Source of the DNA: Arthrobacter sp. P2b
Lineage (GTDB): Bacteria > Actinomycetota > Actinomycetes > Actinomycetales > Micrococcaceae
DNA length: 64,000 bases
Assembly: GCF_900168295.1 (NCBI RefSeq)
Contig: NZ_FVZL01000001.1
Span: 434,001 to 498,000, forward strand
Direction: 5' to 3'
Part shown: positions 1-8,863 of the stretch, one piece after another
Numbering within the stretch: the first letter of the stretch is position 1
How the letters are laid out: each line of letters starts with the position of its first letter
Program-made: the position numbers and the translations under genes
The notes under the pieces: generated by a model
Told to the model about the DNA's origin: nothing
The model's database searches: none
Seen by the model: only the letters and a program-made list of their open reading frames with translations

Positions 1-2227
1 AGGCCGCCACCACCAGGACCAGGACGTTGAGCAGCCGTCCCGGTGCAAGGTACGTCCGGGCGAACAGCAGGTCATAGAGCGACCGGTACAGGGTGTCCGG
101 GATGATGCCGAGGCGGGTGTCAAAGCCGTTGGCCAGGTAGGGGTTGCCCCAGGAGAGGAACGCAAACAGCAGTGCGACGGCGGTGCACGCGGCCACCACC
201 CAGAGCCTCGCCGAGAGCCAGGCAACGATGCTGCGCCGGTGGTACCCCGCCACCAGTCCGATCACGAACAGCACCTGCCACACGAGCAGCGGGAACGAGT
301 CCTCGAACTGCGACGGCAGGAGCCGGAAGCGGGTCAGCGAGCCTACGGCGTAAACCGCCAGGGCAGCGGCCAGCACCCAAACGGCTTTGCCGCGGTTGAG
401 CGCCGCGAGGATCAGCGGGCTGACCAAAAGCAGCACCACGTAAAGTCCCATCACGTTGAACTGCCACGGGCCAAACTGCAGCAGCAGGATGGCAGGGAGC
501 ACCTGCGGCGGCACCGGGAACTGGAACAGTGACTCCATTCCCGCGTAGAGGTCATAGGTGCGCCCGGCGCCGTCGTGCCCCGCGCCGCCGGTTCCCTGGT
601 CCACGAAGGTGGTCAGGGCGTCGGTCCGGAAGATCGGCAGCAGCGAGGCCAGGAAGACGCCGATGAGGACTATCAGCGCGGTCAGGTACAGCTTGCCCGC
701 CCTCCGCGAGGTGAGGTCCACCACCGTTCCGAAGTCGTCCTTGGCCCTGGGCCCGTACACCATGCCCACCACCAGGCCGGAGAACAGGACGAACAACTCG
801 GCGCCCGAGACGAACCCCACCGCTTCCTGCGTGAGCAACTGGAACAGCGAGGTCATGCCCAGGTGGTTGACCACCACAAAAACAATGGCCAGGCCGCGCA
901 GCATGTCCACCCGGGAATCCCTGCTGGACGGGTCTGAATATCCCCACGCCGTTGCGGCATTGACCCGGCGGGGAATCTGCCACAGGGCAACCAGGAGGAT
1001 GAGGAGCGCTGCCCCCACTGTCCAGGCAGCCGCCCCGGTGAGGGTGTTGGCCCGCACGAACGCACTGCCGGAGCTGACCTCGGTGACGGGGCCGGTGACA
1101 ATGGGGGACGCTTCCAGCATGTCCAGGGCGGCCTTGGCGATGCCCGGGTTTCCGGTGAGCAGCCAGTCGATGCTTGCCACTCCGGTATCCCGGGTACTGG
1201 TGCGCTCATCCCACACCACCGCCCCTGTCATGCGGAACCCGGCATCAGTGGCCGTCCCCACCACCTGGTCCCACCAGCTCGTTTTGATGTCCGCTTCCGG
1301 GGCTCCACCGGAAGCCGGGCTGTAAAACGCGGCGGTCTGCAGGAGGAACGGCTTGTCGCGCCCCTCCGAATAGGTGGCGTAGAAGTTTTCCCCGCCGGAG
1401 GCCGTCAGCATCTCCTGCAGCTCCCCCGCGCGGGGGACGGTATTGACCGCCGCACCGCCGGCTGTGTCGTCGTGATAGGCCGTCAGGCCCACCCAATCCA
1501 CCGCACCGTCCCCGGGATAGTAGGGGGCATAGGCTGAGTCTCCGCCGTCCCACTGGCCGTCACCGTTGGTGTCAAGCAGCGCGAACCCTTCACTTCCCTG
1601 CGCAGGCGCGTTCCGGTTCCGGCCGAACGGATAGTCCGTGCCCAGGTACGGTTCCCAGACCATCACCGTGCCGCCGTCAGCCTCCCGGAACGCCGCCGTC
1701 ACGGCCTGGAACGCTGCGCGGTAGGCAGCGGGCTGCTGTCCCCACTCAACCCAGCTTGCGTTCATGTCCGGGGCAAACCGGATCAGCAGCTGGCCCTTGA
1801 AGGTGGAAGCAAGCTCCCGCACGTCGCCGGCGAAGGCTTTCGCGGCCGCGCCGTCAATCTGATCCAGCGGCACCGTCGGTTTCACCGTGAGCATCGCGTG
1901 GGCGCCCTGCAGCGAGGACTGCTCCAGGAAGCCCTCAATGTCGTCCTGCTCGGATGGACGGTAGGGAAAAGTGATGTCATGGCCAAAAACGGCCGGTGAC
2001 GCACCCAAACGGCCCGCAAAATCGGCGGCGGTATCCTCGCCCCATTCAAGGACTGCGCCCAGCAGCGGCTTCCCCTCTTCCGGAAAGCTCCGTGCGGCCT
2101 GCGCGGGCCCGGCGGGGAGCACTACGGCGATGAGGGCCATCAGCACCACGGCGAGGAATGCCAGGGTTTTCCGGTGGAGGGACACGGTGGATGACCCGGC
2201 GCGGACTCGAGGCACGGCTGTACGCAT
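1..2227 (-). CDS. GH26-like/OpgC-type membrane acyltransferase fusion (partial)
   Basis: The gene runs off the left edge, so its C-terminus is missing. The ATG at 2227 begins a signal peptide (about residues 1-44, hydrophobic core, AQA cleavage site). Residues about 50-370 resemble a GH26 beta-mannanase barrel: R-F-A-P-D-M-N near 150-156, WEPYLG near 191, an EF-hand-like DTNGDGQWD near 219, and YYPGDGAVDWVG near 236. The usual acid/base HE of GH26 is replaced by PD, and the strand that should carry the nucleophile reads KPFLLQTA with no glutamate. After a transmembrane segment near 400, RDSRVDMLRGLAIVFVVVNH opens an OpgC/acyltransferase-3-like domain with many membrane helices. I infer envelope glycan binding or modification, with the outer domain non-catalytic. 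Family calls are from motifs only. Confidence 0.72.
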   Translation of the reverse strand, partial: MRTAVPRVRAGSSTVSLHRKTLAFLAVVLMALIAVVLPAGPAQAARSFPEEGKPLLGAVLEWGEDTAADFAGRLGASPAVFGHDITFPYRPSEQDDIEGFLEQSSLQGAHAMLTVKPTVPLDQIDGAAAKAFAGDVRELASTFKGQLLIRFAPDMNASWVEWGQQPAAYRAAFQAVTAAFREADGGTVMVWEPYLGTDYPFGRNRNAPAQGSEGFALLDTNGDGQWDGGDSAYAPYYPGDGAVDWVGLTAYHDDTAGGAAVNTVPRAGELQEMLTASGGENFYATYSEGRDKPFLLQTAAFYSPASGGAPEADIKTSWWDQVVGTATDAGFRMTGAVVWDERTSTRDTGVASIDWLLTGNPGIAKAALDMLEASPIVTGPVTEVSSGSAFVRANTLTGAAAWTVGAALLILLVALWQIPRRVNAATAWGYSDPSSRDSRVDMLRGLAIVFVVVNHLGMTSLFQLLTQEAVGFVSGAELFVLFSGLVVGMVYGPRAKDDFGTVVDLTSRRAGKLYLTALIVLIGVFLASLLPIFRTDALTTFVDQGTGGAGHDGAGRTYDLYAGMESLFQFPVPPQVLPAILLLQFGPWQFNVMGLYVVLLLVSPLILAALNRGKAVWVLAAALAVYAVGSLTRFRLLPSQFEDSFPLLVWQVLFVIGLVAGYHRRSIVAWLSARLWVVAACTAVALLFAFLSWGNPYLANGFDTRLGIIPDTLYRSLYDLLFARTYLAPGRLLNVLVLVVAA

Positions 2228-2463
2228 GCTGATGGGACCCCCACTGCTGGTGACCTGGTGACGGGGCGATTGCCCCACGTGAACTCTATCCGGACGCAGG
2301 CCTGGCGGACGGTAAGGAACGCCCGCCCACCTGCGGCGATACCGCCGTCGGACGTTCCCTCGCTGAGGTGCGCAGCGTCGCCCACCACGGGCCGGACCGT
2401 TCAGTTACGGAACATGACGACGGCGGCGGTGCGGCTCCGCGTGCCAGATGTTACGTTTTTGGG

Positions 2464-2566
2464 GAGTAATGAGTACCGGCGGCAAGCCCTGACTGGCCGG
2501 TCGGCAACCCTCCCTTTCGCGGCGGGGTGCCTCAGGTGAATACTCGGCATATCGACCGATTCGAGC
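2464..2566 (+). ncRNA. SAM riboswitch (SAM-IV type)
   Basis: The SAM-I/IV core is readable. GAGTA (2464-2468) pairs with TACTC (2541-2545) as P1, followed by ATGAG, a CAAGCCC segment, GGTCGGCAACCCTCC and GCGGCGGGGTGCC with GGTGA closing the core. This order and the short core match the actinobacterial SAM-IV class better than SAM-I. It sits just upstream of the DUF1737-rhodanese-metZ operon, so methionine or SAM feedback on MetZ is expected. The 3' limit, which includes possible pseudoknot sequence, is approximate. The preceding 2228-2463 shows nothing I can name. Confidence 0.88.
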
Positions 2567-2593
2567 TGCAAGCGTGAGAGAAGGAGATCCGTC

Positions 2594-2872
2594 GTGTCTG
2601 ACGCACCTGCCCCTGAAGAAAAGCTGTCCTACCGCCTTATCAGTGGCCCGGACGACCGCGCATTCTGCGAGCGGATCTCAACCGCGCTGGCCGAGGGCTA
2701 TGTCCTGCACGGCAGCCCGGCAGCAACGTTCAACGGCAGCAGCGTCATCGTTGCCCAGGCCCTGGTCCTGCCGGCGGCCATCGCTTCGGCTGATGCCGCC
2801 GTCGCCACCGCCGTTGACAACCTGGAGTCAGGCACCGAGGACCTCGAGTTCGACGGCGAGGGCCACGCATGA
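2594..2872 (+). CDS. DUF1737 domain protein
   Basis: A 92-residue protein with a GTG start, chosen because AAGGAG lies 9 bases upstream. The core YRLISGPDDRAFCERIS...LAEGYVLHGSPA matches the DUF1737 family, small soluble proteins of unknown function. It has no signal peptide or membrane segment, and its C-terminus is acidic. It is the first gene after the SAM-type riboswitch, and its stop overlaps the start of the rhodanese gene by 4 bases. It is therefore probably co-expressed with sulfur assimilation genes, but no biochemical role can be read from the sequence. Confidence 0.85.
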   Translation: MSDAPAPEEKLSYRLISGPDDRAFCERISTALAEGYVLHGSPAATFNGSSVIVAQALVLPAAIASADAAVATAVDNLESGTEDLEFDGEGHA

Positions 2873-3279
2873 GCTACGCAGGAGACCTGACGCCTGAGGA
2901 AGCCTGGGCCAAGCTGGAGCAGGGCGCCATCCTGGTGGACGTGCGCACCGAGGGCGAATGGGCCCACATCGGCATTCCGGACACCAAGGCCACTGACAAT
3001 GATCCCCTGTTCATCCAGTGGACGTTCCCGGGCGGCATTCCCAACCCCGATTTCATCAAAGACCTGAGCCAGCAGGCGCCGGAGGACAACGGGACCGAGC
3101 TGCTGTTCATCTGCCGCTCCGGCCAGCGCTCCATCTCCGCGGCCATCGCCGCCACCCAGGCCGGTTTCACCTCGTACAACGTCCTGGAGGGCTTCGAGGG
3201 TGAGCCGGACCGCTACGGCGAACGCACCGTCAACGGCTGGAAGAACCGCGGCCTGCCGACCAACCTGGGAAAGAACTAA
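2869..3279 (+). CDS. Rhodanese-like sulfurtransferase domain protein
   Basis: A 136-residue single-domain rhodanese. The active-site loop is CRSGQRS with the cysteine at residue 82, preceded by the typical VDVRTEGEWAHIGIP segment near residues 23-37. The loop has the usual length for sulfur-carrying rhodaneses. It overlaps the DUF1737 stop by ATGA and is followed directly by metZ (TAA-GTG), so the three genes form one translational unit. The likely role is carrying persulfide sulfur, possibly supplying sulfide to the sulfhydrylase reaction; that link is inferred from position. Cytoplasmic, with no signal sequence. Confidence 0.93.
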   Translation: MSYAGDLTPEEAWAKLEQGAILVDVRTEGEWAHIGIPDTKATDNDPLFIQWTFPGGIPNPDFIKDLSQQAPEDNGTELLFICRSGQRSISAAIAATQAGFTSYNVLEGFEGEPDRYGERTVNGWKNRGLPTNLGKN

Positions 3280-4488
3280 GTGACCTTCAATAACGACGCC
3301 GCCGGCTGGCGCCCTGACACCCAGGCCGTCCGCGGCGGGCTGGACCGCACCAACTTCCAGGAAACCAGCGAGGCCGTGTTCCTGAATTCGGGCTTCGTCT
3401 ACGAATCCGCTGCCGCCGCCGAGCGGGCATTCACGGGTGAGGACGAGCGCTTCGTCTACTCCCGGTACGGCAACCCCTCGGTGGCCACATTCCAGGAGCG
3501 GCTCCGCCTGCTCGAGGGCACCGAGGCGTGCTTTGCGACGGCGTCGGGCATGTCCGCCGTCTTTACCGCCCTCGGCGCGTTGCTGGCTGCCGGCGACCGC
3601 GTTGTTGCCGCCCGTTCGCTGTTCGGGTCCTGCTTCGTGATTTTGAACGAAATCCTGCCCCGCTGGGGCGTGGAGACGGTCTTCGTGGACGGGCCGGACC
3701 TGGAGCAGTGGCGTGAGGCCCTGTCCCAGCCCACCACCGCCGTCTTCTTCGAATCGCCGTCCAACCCGATGCAGGAGATCGTGGACATCGCCGCGGTCAG
3801 CGAACTCGCGCACGCCGCGGGTGCCACCGTCGTCGTCGACAATGTCTTTGCCACTCCCCTGCTGCAGCGCTGCGGCCAGCTGGGAGCCGACGTTATCGTC
3901 TACTCCGGCACCAAACACATTGACGGCCAGGGCAGGGTTCTGGGCGGCGCCATCCTGGGCACCAAGGAATTCATCGACGGACCTGTCAAGCAGCTGATGC
4001 GCCACACCGGCCCGTCGCTGTCGGCGTTCAACGCGTGGGTCCTCACCAAGGGCCTGGAGACCATGTCCCTGCGCGTCAACCACTCTTCCGCAACCGCCCT
4101 GCGCCTCGCCGAGTGGCTGGAGCAGCAGCCCGCCGTGAGCTGGGTGAAGTACCCGCTCCTGAAGTCCCACCCGCAGTACGAGCTTGCGGCCAAGCAGATG
4201 CGCGCCGGCGGTACGGTGCTCACTTTGGAGCTTGCTCCGTCCGGCGGCCGGTCGGGCAAGGAAGCCGCCTTTGCGCTGCTGGACGGGCTGCGCATCATCG
4301 ACATCTCCAACAACCTTGGCGATTCCAAGTCCCTGATTACGCACCCTGCAACCACCACGCACCGCGCCATGGGGCCGGAAGGCCGTGCCGCCATCGGCCT
4401 GAGCGACGGCGTGGTGCGGCTGTCCGTGGGGCTTGAGGACGCCGACGACCTGATCCGGGACCTGGAACAGGCCCTCAAACAGATCTAG
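3280..4488 (+). CDS. metZ: O-succinylhomoserine sulfhydrylase
   Basis: A 402-residue PLP enzyme of the Cys/Met metabolism family, with a GTG start immediately after the rhodanese stop. The PLP lysine is K212 in VYSGTKHIDGQGR, with the upstream VVDNVFATPLLQ aspartate that contacts the pyridine nitrogen. YSRYGNPSV near residue 64 and the length are typical of MetZ. It converts O-succinyl- (or O-acetyl-) homoserine plus sulfide to homocysteine in the direct-sulfhydrylation route to methionine. Control by the upstream SAM-sensing riboswitch fits this role. The acyl donor cannot be fixed from sequence. Confidence 0.94.
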   Translation: MTFNNDAAGWRPDTQAVRGGLDRTNFQETSEAVFLNSGFVYESAAAAERAFTGEDERFVYSRYGNPSVATFQERLRLLEGTEACFATASGMSAVFTALGALLAAGDRVVAARSLFGSCFVILNEILPRWGVETVFVDGPDLEQWREALSQPTTAVFFESPSNPMQEIVDIAAVSELAHAAGATVVVDNVFATPLLQRCGQLGADVIVYSGTKHIDGQGRVLGGAILGTKEFIDGPVKQLMRHTGPSLSAFNAWVLTKGLETMSLRVNHSSATALRLAEWLEQQPAVSWVKYPLLKSHPQYELAAKQMRAGGTVLTLELAPSGGRSGKEAAFALLDGLRIIDISNNLGDSKSLITHPATTTHRAMGPEGRAAIGLSDGVVRLSVGLEDADDLIRDLEQALKQI

Positions 4489-4802
4489 TTCTGTGGAGCA
4501 TTGTCCGGCTGGAAGTCCAGCCGGACTTCCACGGTGTCCCCGGCGCCGATCCCGGCTTTGTCCCTGACGGTCTTCTTGACCGGCAGGAGATAGGTGCCGC
4601 GTTTGGTGTCGGGGAACAGCGAGGTCTGCCAGGACTGGCCTCCGATGTCGGCTGTCACCTTCACCGCTCCGAAGGCCCTGCTGCTGGCAGCGGTCCGCTC
4701 CTTGATGTCATCCGCCACGTCCGCAGGCAGGGTGACGAAATGCCAGCCCGCTTCGCCGGGATTGAGCCATACCTCGGCGTGGAATTCGTACGACGGCGTC
4801 AC
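4485..4802 (-). CDS. DUF1905 domain protein
   Basis: A 105-residue protein beginning VTPSYEFHAEVWL. The reading frame stays open further upstream, but homology begins at this GTG, and CATACT sits 7 bases before it like a leaderless -10. The pattern (FHAEVW...GWHFVTLP...FGAVKV.A.IGG..W.TSLFPDTKRGTYLLPVKK..R...GI..GD.V.V.L) is the DUF1905 beta-barrel fold, often fused to or paired with YdeI-like proteins; function unknown. It ends tail to tail with metZ, overlapping by 4 bases. A perfect 10-bp inverted repeat (4503-4512/4517-4526) lies inside its 3' end. Confidence 0.82.
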   Translation of the reverse strand: MTPSYEFHAEVWLNPGEAGWHFVTLPADVADDIKERTAASSRAFGAVKVTADIGGQSWQTSLFPDTKRGTYLLPVKKTVRDKAGIGAGDTVEVRLDFQPDNAPQN

Positions 4803-4928
4803 GCGCCTGAGTATGCCACGTCGCTTTGGCGGTGCGCTACGACCGGCGGCCCTGCCAGCTAACGGCCAGACACCGGTTACCCTGACCACCGGGCTGGATG
4901 GGCTGCCCCATGCTTTGTCAGACCCCCC

Positions 4929-4937
4929 TGTCATAGT
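4929..4937 (+). promoter_or_regulatory. Extended -10 promoter, leaderless DUF222-HNH gene
   Basis: TG-T-CATAGT forms an extended -10. The hexamer ends 6 bases before the ATG at 4944, and no Shine-Dalgarno sequence is present. The transcript would start at or next to the A of the start codon. No clear -35 is visible. Confidence 0.5.
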
Positions 4938-4943
4938 TTTCCT

Positions 4944-6854
4944 ATGGCGGGCAGGGCGGCATTGGAAGCGTTGGAGGTCCTTGAGGCGTCCCTTGCTGAG
5001 CTGGGGGCTGTGCTGCGTGGGACCGGTGAGGGTTTTGATCCGTTGCGGGAGCAGGCTGATCGGAGCCTGGACGGGCTCGCTGGGGTCGCCCGGCTTGAGG
5101 CCGGGACAGCTGCGTTGAAGGTGCATCTGGCCGCAGGGTATGCAGAAGCTGCCAAGGCTGTGGCGTCACGGGCCATGGTGCCATCCGGGGCGATGGCGCA
5201 GGAAGCGTCGATGGTCGCCGAAGTCGCCGGTGTGCTAACCATTGGTGCGCGGGCTGCCGGTGTGCTGCTGAACGAGTCGCAGGTGCTGGCCAATGTTTTG
5301 CCGTTGACCTTGGCGGGGTTGCAGGACGGTAGCCTGTCGTGGGCGCACGCGAAGGCCATGGTGGAGGAAACCGCCACCCTGGATCCGGCCGGGGCCGCCG
5401 CGTTGGAAGCGCATTTCCTGGGCCCGGACGCACCTATTCCGGCTACCGCGCCGGCGCCGGGGGAGTTGGTGCCGCACCGGTTCCGGCACAAGGCCCGCAC
5501 CTGGCGCGAACGCCACCACCTCGAATCCCTTGAAAAGCGCCACGCTAGGAGTGTCGCGGAGCGGCGGGTCGAACACCGTCCTGACCAGGACGGGATGGCC
5601 TGGTTCCACGCCTACCTGCCGGCGGACACCGCCTCGGCGATGTGGAACCGCACCACCGCCCTTGCCCGGGGACTGCAGGGCCCGGACGAGTTCCGCACCC
5701 TGCCCCAGCTCTGCGCCGACATCTTCGCCGCCGCCGTCCTCAGCAACGGACAGAACGGGCGCAACGGGCAGACCGTGCAGGATTCCGGCGGTACGGTGGC
5801 GGAGGTCCGCGCTCCGCACGCGGAGGTTCTGGTTACGGTGCCCGTGTTCTCGCTCATGGGGCTGACGGATGAACCGGCGATGCTCGACGGCCACGGACCG
5901 ATCCCGGCGTCGATGGCGCGGAAGCTGGTCGCGGACGGTGCCGGCTCGTTTTACCGGGTGCTGGTGGACCCGCGGGACGGGGCGCCGCTGGAAATCGGGC
6001 GCACCAGCTACCGGGTCACCAAAGCGATCCGGCGGTGGCTGCGGATGAGGGACGGGAAATGCCCGTTCCCTGGTTGCAGCAACAACTCGTTGGACAACGA
6101 AGCAGACCATTTGTTGGCGTGGCATCACGGTGGGACCACCGGAATATCCAACCTGGGTCAGCCCTGCCGCAAACACCACCGCCTCAGGCACACCAGCGGC
6201 TGGACACCCACCCCGGCCACCAAACACGAACCACCCGGCTGGATCTCACCCTCAGGCCGTCGCTATAAGAGCGAACACCAGGACTGGGAACCACCACAAT
6301 GGCCGGAAGGGTTCTGGCCCGAAGGGTTCTCGCCCGAAGGGTTCTCGCCCGAAGGGTTCTGGCCCGAAGGGTTCTGGCCCGAAGGGTTCTGGCCCGAAGA
6401 GTTCTGGCCAGAAGGGGGCGACGACCTGCAGGGTGGCATGCCTCAGCCGCGGGTTCCGCAGGACTTGCCGGTCAAAGATCTTCCCCCGCTCGGGGATCTG
6501 ATGTATCCGGCACCTCCACCAGAGGAACCATCCGGCGACAACTTCCTGGACATCGACGAACTGCCACCCGACGATCCACTGTGGGAGGAGTTCTACACCA
6601 TGCCCCTTGTCCTGCCGGAGGACCCGCTCCGGGTTTTGATGTACCCGGCACCTCCACTGGAGGAACCACCTGGCGACAACCTCCTGGACATCGACGAACT
6701 GCCACCCGACGATCCACTGTGGGAGGAGTTCTACACCATGCCCGTTGTCCTGCCTGAGGACCCCTGCAGAGACTGGGAACTCCTACCCTCCTGGGCGCCT
6801 GTGCCTGTGCCGGCAGGCCACAGGACCGTTGACCCAATATCGAGCAAGGAGTAG
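4944..6854 (+). CDS. DUF222-HNH endonuclease-like protein with tandem repeats
   Basis: A 636-residue member of the 13E12/DUF222 family: an all-helical DUF222 region (about 1-330) followed by an HNH module (about 365-410) with the C..C and ..EADHLLAWHHGG..NL...C..HH ligands intact. These proteins are common multi-copy genes in actinobacteria; their nuclease role is unproven. The C-terminus is unusual. Seven copies of a PEGFW-type pentapeptide (residues about 455-489) are followed by two copies of a 46-residue acidic, proline-rich unit (about 520-610). It has no Shine-Dalgarno and appears to be a leaderless transcript. Confidence 0.88.
   Translation: MAGRAALEALEVLEASLAELGAVLRGTGEGFDPLREQADRSLDGLAGVARLEAGTAALKVHLAAGYAEAAKAVASRAMVPSGAMAQEASMVAEVAGVLTIGARAAGVLLNESQVLANVLPLTLAGLQDGSLSWAHAKAMVEETATLDPAGAAALEAHFLGPDAPIPATAPAPGELVPHRFRHKARTWRERHHLESLEKRHARSVAERRVEHRPDQDGMAWFHAYLPADTASAMWNRTTALARGLQGPDEFRTLPQLCADIFAAAVLSNGQNGRNGQTVQDSGGTVAEVRAPHAEVLVTVPVFSLMGLTDEPAMLDGHGPIPASMARKLVADGAGSFYRVLVDPRDGAPLEIGRTSYRVTKAIRRWLRMRDGKCPFPGCSNNSLDNEADHLLAWHHGGTTGISNLGQPCRKHHRLRHTSGWTPTPATKHEPPGWISPSGRRYKSEHQDWEPPQWPEGFWPEGFSPEGFSPEGFWPEGFWPEGFWPEEFWPEGGDDLQGGMPQPRVPQDLPVKDLPPLGDLMYPAPPPEEPSGDNFLDIDELPPDDPLWEEFYTMPLVLPEDPLRVLMYPAPPLEEPPGDNLLDIDELPPDDPLWEEFYTMPVVLPEDPCRDWELLPSWAPVPVPAGHRTVDPISSKE
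6306..6410 (+). repeat. 15-bp tandem repeat, 7 copies
   Basis: Seven head-to-tail copies of GAAGGGTTCTGGCCC with few substitutions (C for G at one site, final unit GAAGAGTTCTGGCCA). They encode P-E-G-F-W/S inside the DUF222-HNH gene. The unit is in frame and contains no stop in any forward frame, so copy-number change would not break the gene. Confidence 0.97.
6501..6770 (+). repeat. 138-bp tandem duplication
   Basis: Two nearly identical copies (6501-6638 and 6639 to about 6770, the second slightly shorter) encoding a 46-residue unit that starts MYPAPP and contains GDN.LDIDELPPDDPLWEEF. The copies differ at a few positions, so the duplication is recent but not brand new. Confidence 0.93.
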
Positions 6855-6923
6855 CTTCGGCCGCATCTGGCCGATACCAGTGCTTCTTTCCACGGCCAGG
6901 GCGGGAGTCAAAGGAGTCGGGTT

Positions 6924-7637
6924 GTGAGCCAGCTGAAACCGTACCGCCGGGCAGGAGCCGTTATCACCGCTGCGAGCGTGTGCTGGGGGCTGGGAATCGC
7001 CATGGTTGGCAATGTCCACGCCATCCATGACCCTGCCGTCAGGCTGTCTACCCTGGAACGCCACCGCGGCCTCTGGATTCTGGGCCAGTTCCTGGCCGCT
7101 GCCGGCACCGCCGCGGCCCCCGTGGGCTTCGCCAGGTTTGCCCAACAGCTCGGGCGGGCCCAACAGCACCAGTCCGGCCCGGTGAAGGACTCCGGAGCCG
7201 GACCCGGACCAGCGCAAAAGCTGGCCACTGCGTCGGCCGCTGCATTCCTGGCGGGCAGTCCCATGTTCGTCGTGACCCTCGCCGGACGGGCCGCTGACAC
7301 TGAACGTTTCGCTTACCGGCGCGGCCCGGCCTGGCCATTCCTCAGCTATGCGGGCCTGCAGACCTTCGGCATTGGCGCGCTGGGCGGAGCCCTCCTGCTT
7401 TCACCGCTCAAAGGGCCCACGGCCACAGGCGCAGCCGCGAGTGCCCCGCTTTTCGCCGCCATTCTCCTGCGCTACAAAGACCTCCCGCCTTTTGTTTTCT
7501 ACGCCGTGGAACTCGCCGCAGGAATCAGGCTGATGCGCTATGCAGCGGGACCGGAAACTGCTTCCCCTAGGATTGCCGCACCCGCAACAGCTCCGGAACC
7601 GCATCAGCCTCCGGTAAATCCGCGGCTCCGCTCATAG
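6924..7637 (+). CDS. Hypothetical multi-pass membrane protein
   Basis: A 237-residue protein, GTG start with AAAGGAG 8 bases upstream. About five hydrophobic stretches can be seen: near residues 9-30, 50-72, 95-112, 130-150 and 165-195. A hydrophilic linker rich in Q, S, G and P lies near 78-92, and the C-terminal tail is charged. The gene overlaps the convergent carboxylate-amine ligase gene by 71 bases, so the last about 23 residues are encoded opposite the ligase 3' end. I do not recognise a family and assign no function. Confidence 0.65.
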   Translation: MSQLKPYRRAGAVITAASVCWGLGIAMVGNVHAIHDPAVRLSTLERHRGLWILGQFLAAAGTAAAPVGFARFAQQLGRAQQHQSGPVKDSGAGPGPAQKLATASAAAFLAGSPMFVVTLAGRAADTERFAYRRGPAWPFLSYAGLQTFGIGALGGALLLSPLKGPTATGAAASAPLFAAILLRYKDLPPFVFYAVELAAGIRLMRYAAGPETASPRIAAPATAPEPHQPPVNPRLRS

Positions 7638-8802
7638 TGATGTTCACGGCGTGCCTGACCACTGCGCCGAAACCCAGGTCTTCAGGCGGTGGTCCTGCCA
7701 GGACCTTGTCCCGCACGCGGCGCTGTTCGGCTGCCCCGGTCCCCCGGGCGATGATGTCTTCCACGCTTTGCCGCACCAGGCCGAGCTCTCCTTGTTCGTC
7801 CAGAACCGGAGCGAGGTAGTCCACCAGGGAGCGCACCACATCGGCCGCACGCTTTGGCCGGAAGTTCCCGAAGTCCAGGAGGTCACCGCTGAGCCCGGCG
7901 CTGCTCGCCTGCCACGACGCCATCCGAAGAAGCACCGTAGGTACGGGGGCCGGCTCGACGCCGGCATGCCACTCCCTGCTGGCCGACTCGACAAGTGCAC
8001 GCACAAGCAGGGCGATGAGGGCAGCATCCTCGGCACGAAGGCAGACGTCGGCCACCCGGACTTCCACGGTCGGGTGATTCCGTGAGAGCCGGGCGTCGAA
8101 GTACAGCATCCCTTCATCCAGCATCACGCCGCTGTCCAGCAGCCGCGTGACCACCCTGCGGTAGGCCGGATAGGTTCCGTAGATACCTGCAGGACCGGCC
8201 GTGGGCCACCGGTTCCACGCCTGCGTGCGGTAGCTTTCAAAGCCCGTTTGAAGGCCGTTCCAGAACGGCGAGTTGGCACTCAGCGCCGTCAGCACGGCGA
8301 GTTTGTCGCGGATGCGGTCCAGCACCGCAACACCCTCCTCAGGCGACTCCACGTAGGTGTGGACGTGGAAGCCGCAGGTCAGCTGCTCCTGGGCAGTGAG
8401 TCCAAAGCGCTCCAGCATCCTGGCATAGCGCGGATCCGGGGTGGTGTGGGTGGTCGAAGCCAAGGGCGAGGTTGCCAAGGCTGCCACCCGCGCCTTGTTC
8501 TTCCGGGCGGCCTGGTCAGCCAGTGCCCGTCCCGCCCGGATCTGGTCAAGCAAGGTGCCGTAGTCCAGGCACGGCCTGGTTTGGGTCTCGATCTGCTCAA
8601 GCTTAAGCTCGGCACTCAGGCCCATCTCGTCGTCGTCGTAGACGGTCGTGTCCTCGGTCTCGAGGGCGTGCGGATCCCGCGGGGAATCATCGGCTGCCAT
8701 GCGCCGCCCGGACAGCAGCGCGTCGGCCAGGGCAAGCGGTTCCCCGGTCTCCGGATCAACAATCAGGAGTTCTTCCTCCACGCCGAAAGTACGCATACTC
8801 AC
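7567..8802 (-). CDS. GCS2-family glutamate-cysteine ligase / carboxylate-amine ligase
   Basis: A 411-residue protein starting [20 protein letters not shown], the ATP-grasp-like N-terminus of GCS2/YbdK enzymes. Further family signs are [15 protein letters not shown] near residue 65, [15 protein letters not shown] near 142, FWNG and [15 protein letters not shown], and ..[12 protein letters not shown] near 244. The family makes gamma-glutamyl or related amide bonds using ATP. YbdK-type actinobacterial members have weak or unknown substrate preference, so the product is uncertain. It stands alone on this strand between convergent and codirectional neighbours. Either of two close ATGs (8802 or 8796) could start it. 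Confidence 0.9.
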   Translation of the reverse strand: MSMRTFGVEEELLIVDPETGEPLALADALLSGRRMAADDSPRDPHALETEDTTVYDDDEMGLSAELKLEQIETQTRPCLDYGTLLDQIRAGRALADQAARKNKARVAALATSPLASTTHTTPDPRYARMLERFGLTAQEQLTCGFHVHTYVESPEEGVAVLDRIRDKLAVLTALSANSPFWNGLQTGFESYRTQAWNRWPTAGPAGIYGTYPAYRRVVTRLLDSGVMLDEGMLYFDARLSRNHPTVEVRVADVCLRAEDAALIALLVRALVESASREWHAGVEPAPVPTVLLRMASWQASSAGLSGDLLDFGNFRPKRAADVVRSLVDYLAPVLDEQGELGLVRQSVEDIIARGTGAAEQRRVRDKVLAGPPPEDLGFGAVVRHAVNITMSGAADLPEADAVPELLRVRQS

Positions 8803-8863
8803 ATTCTGCGGCAGTCACGGGATGTTTAGCGGGACCGGGCCCTTCATGACGAACCGTGAAAGG

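Noticed and set aside
2258..2539. A 93-codon frame before metZ operon
   Set aside because: It would translate through the riboswitch; no ribosome site or homology signal.
2698..4362. A 554-codon open frame on the minus strand opposite metZ
   Set aside because: It mirrors the codon positions of the rhodanese and MetZ genes, has Gly/Ala/Arg-rich shadow composition and no family motif.
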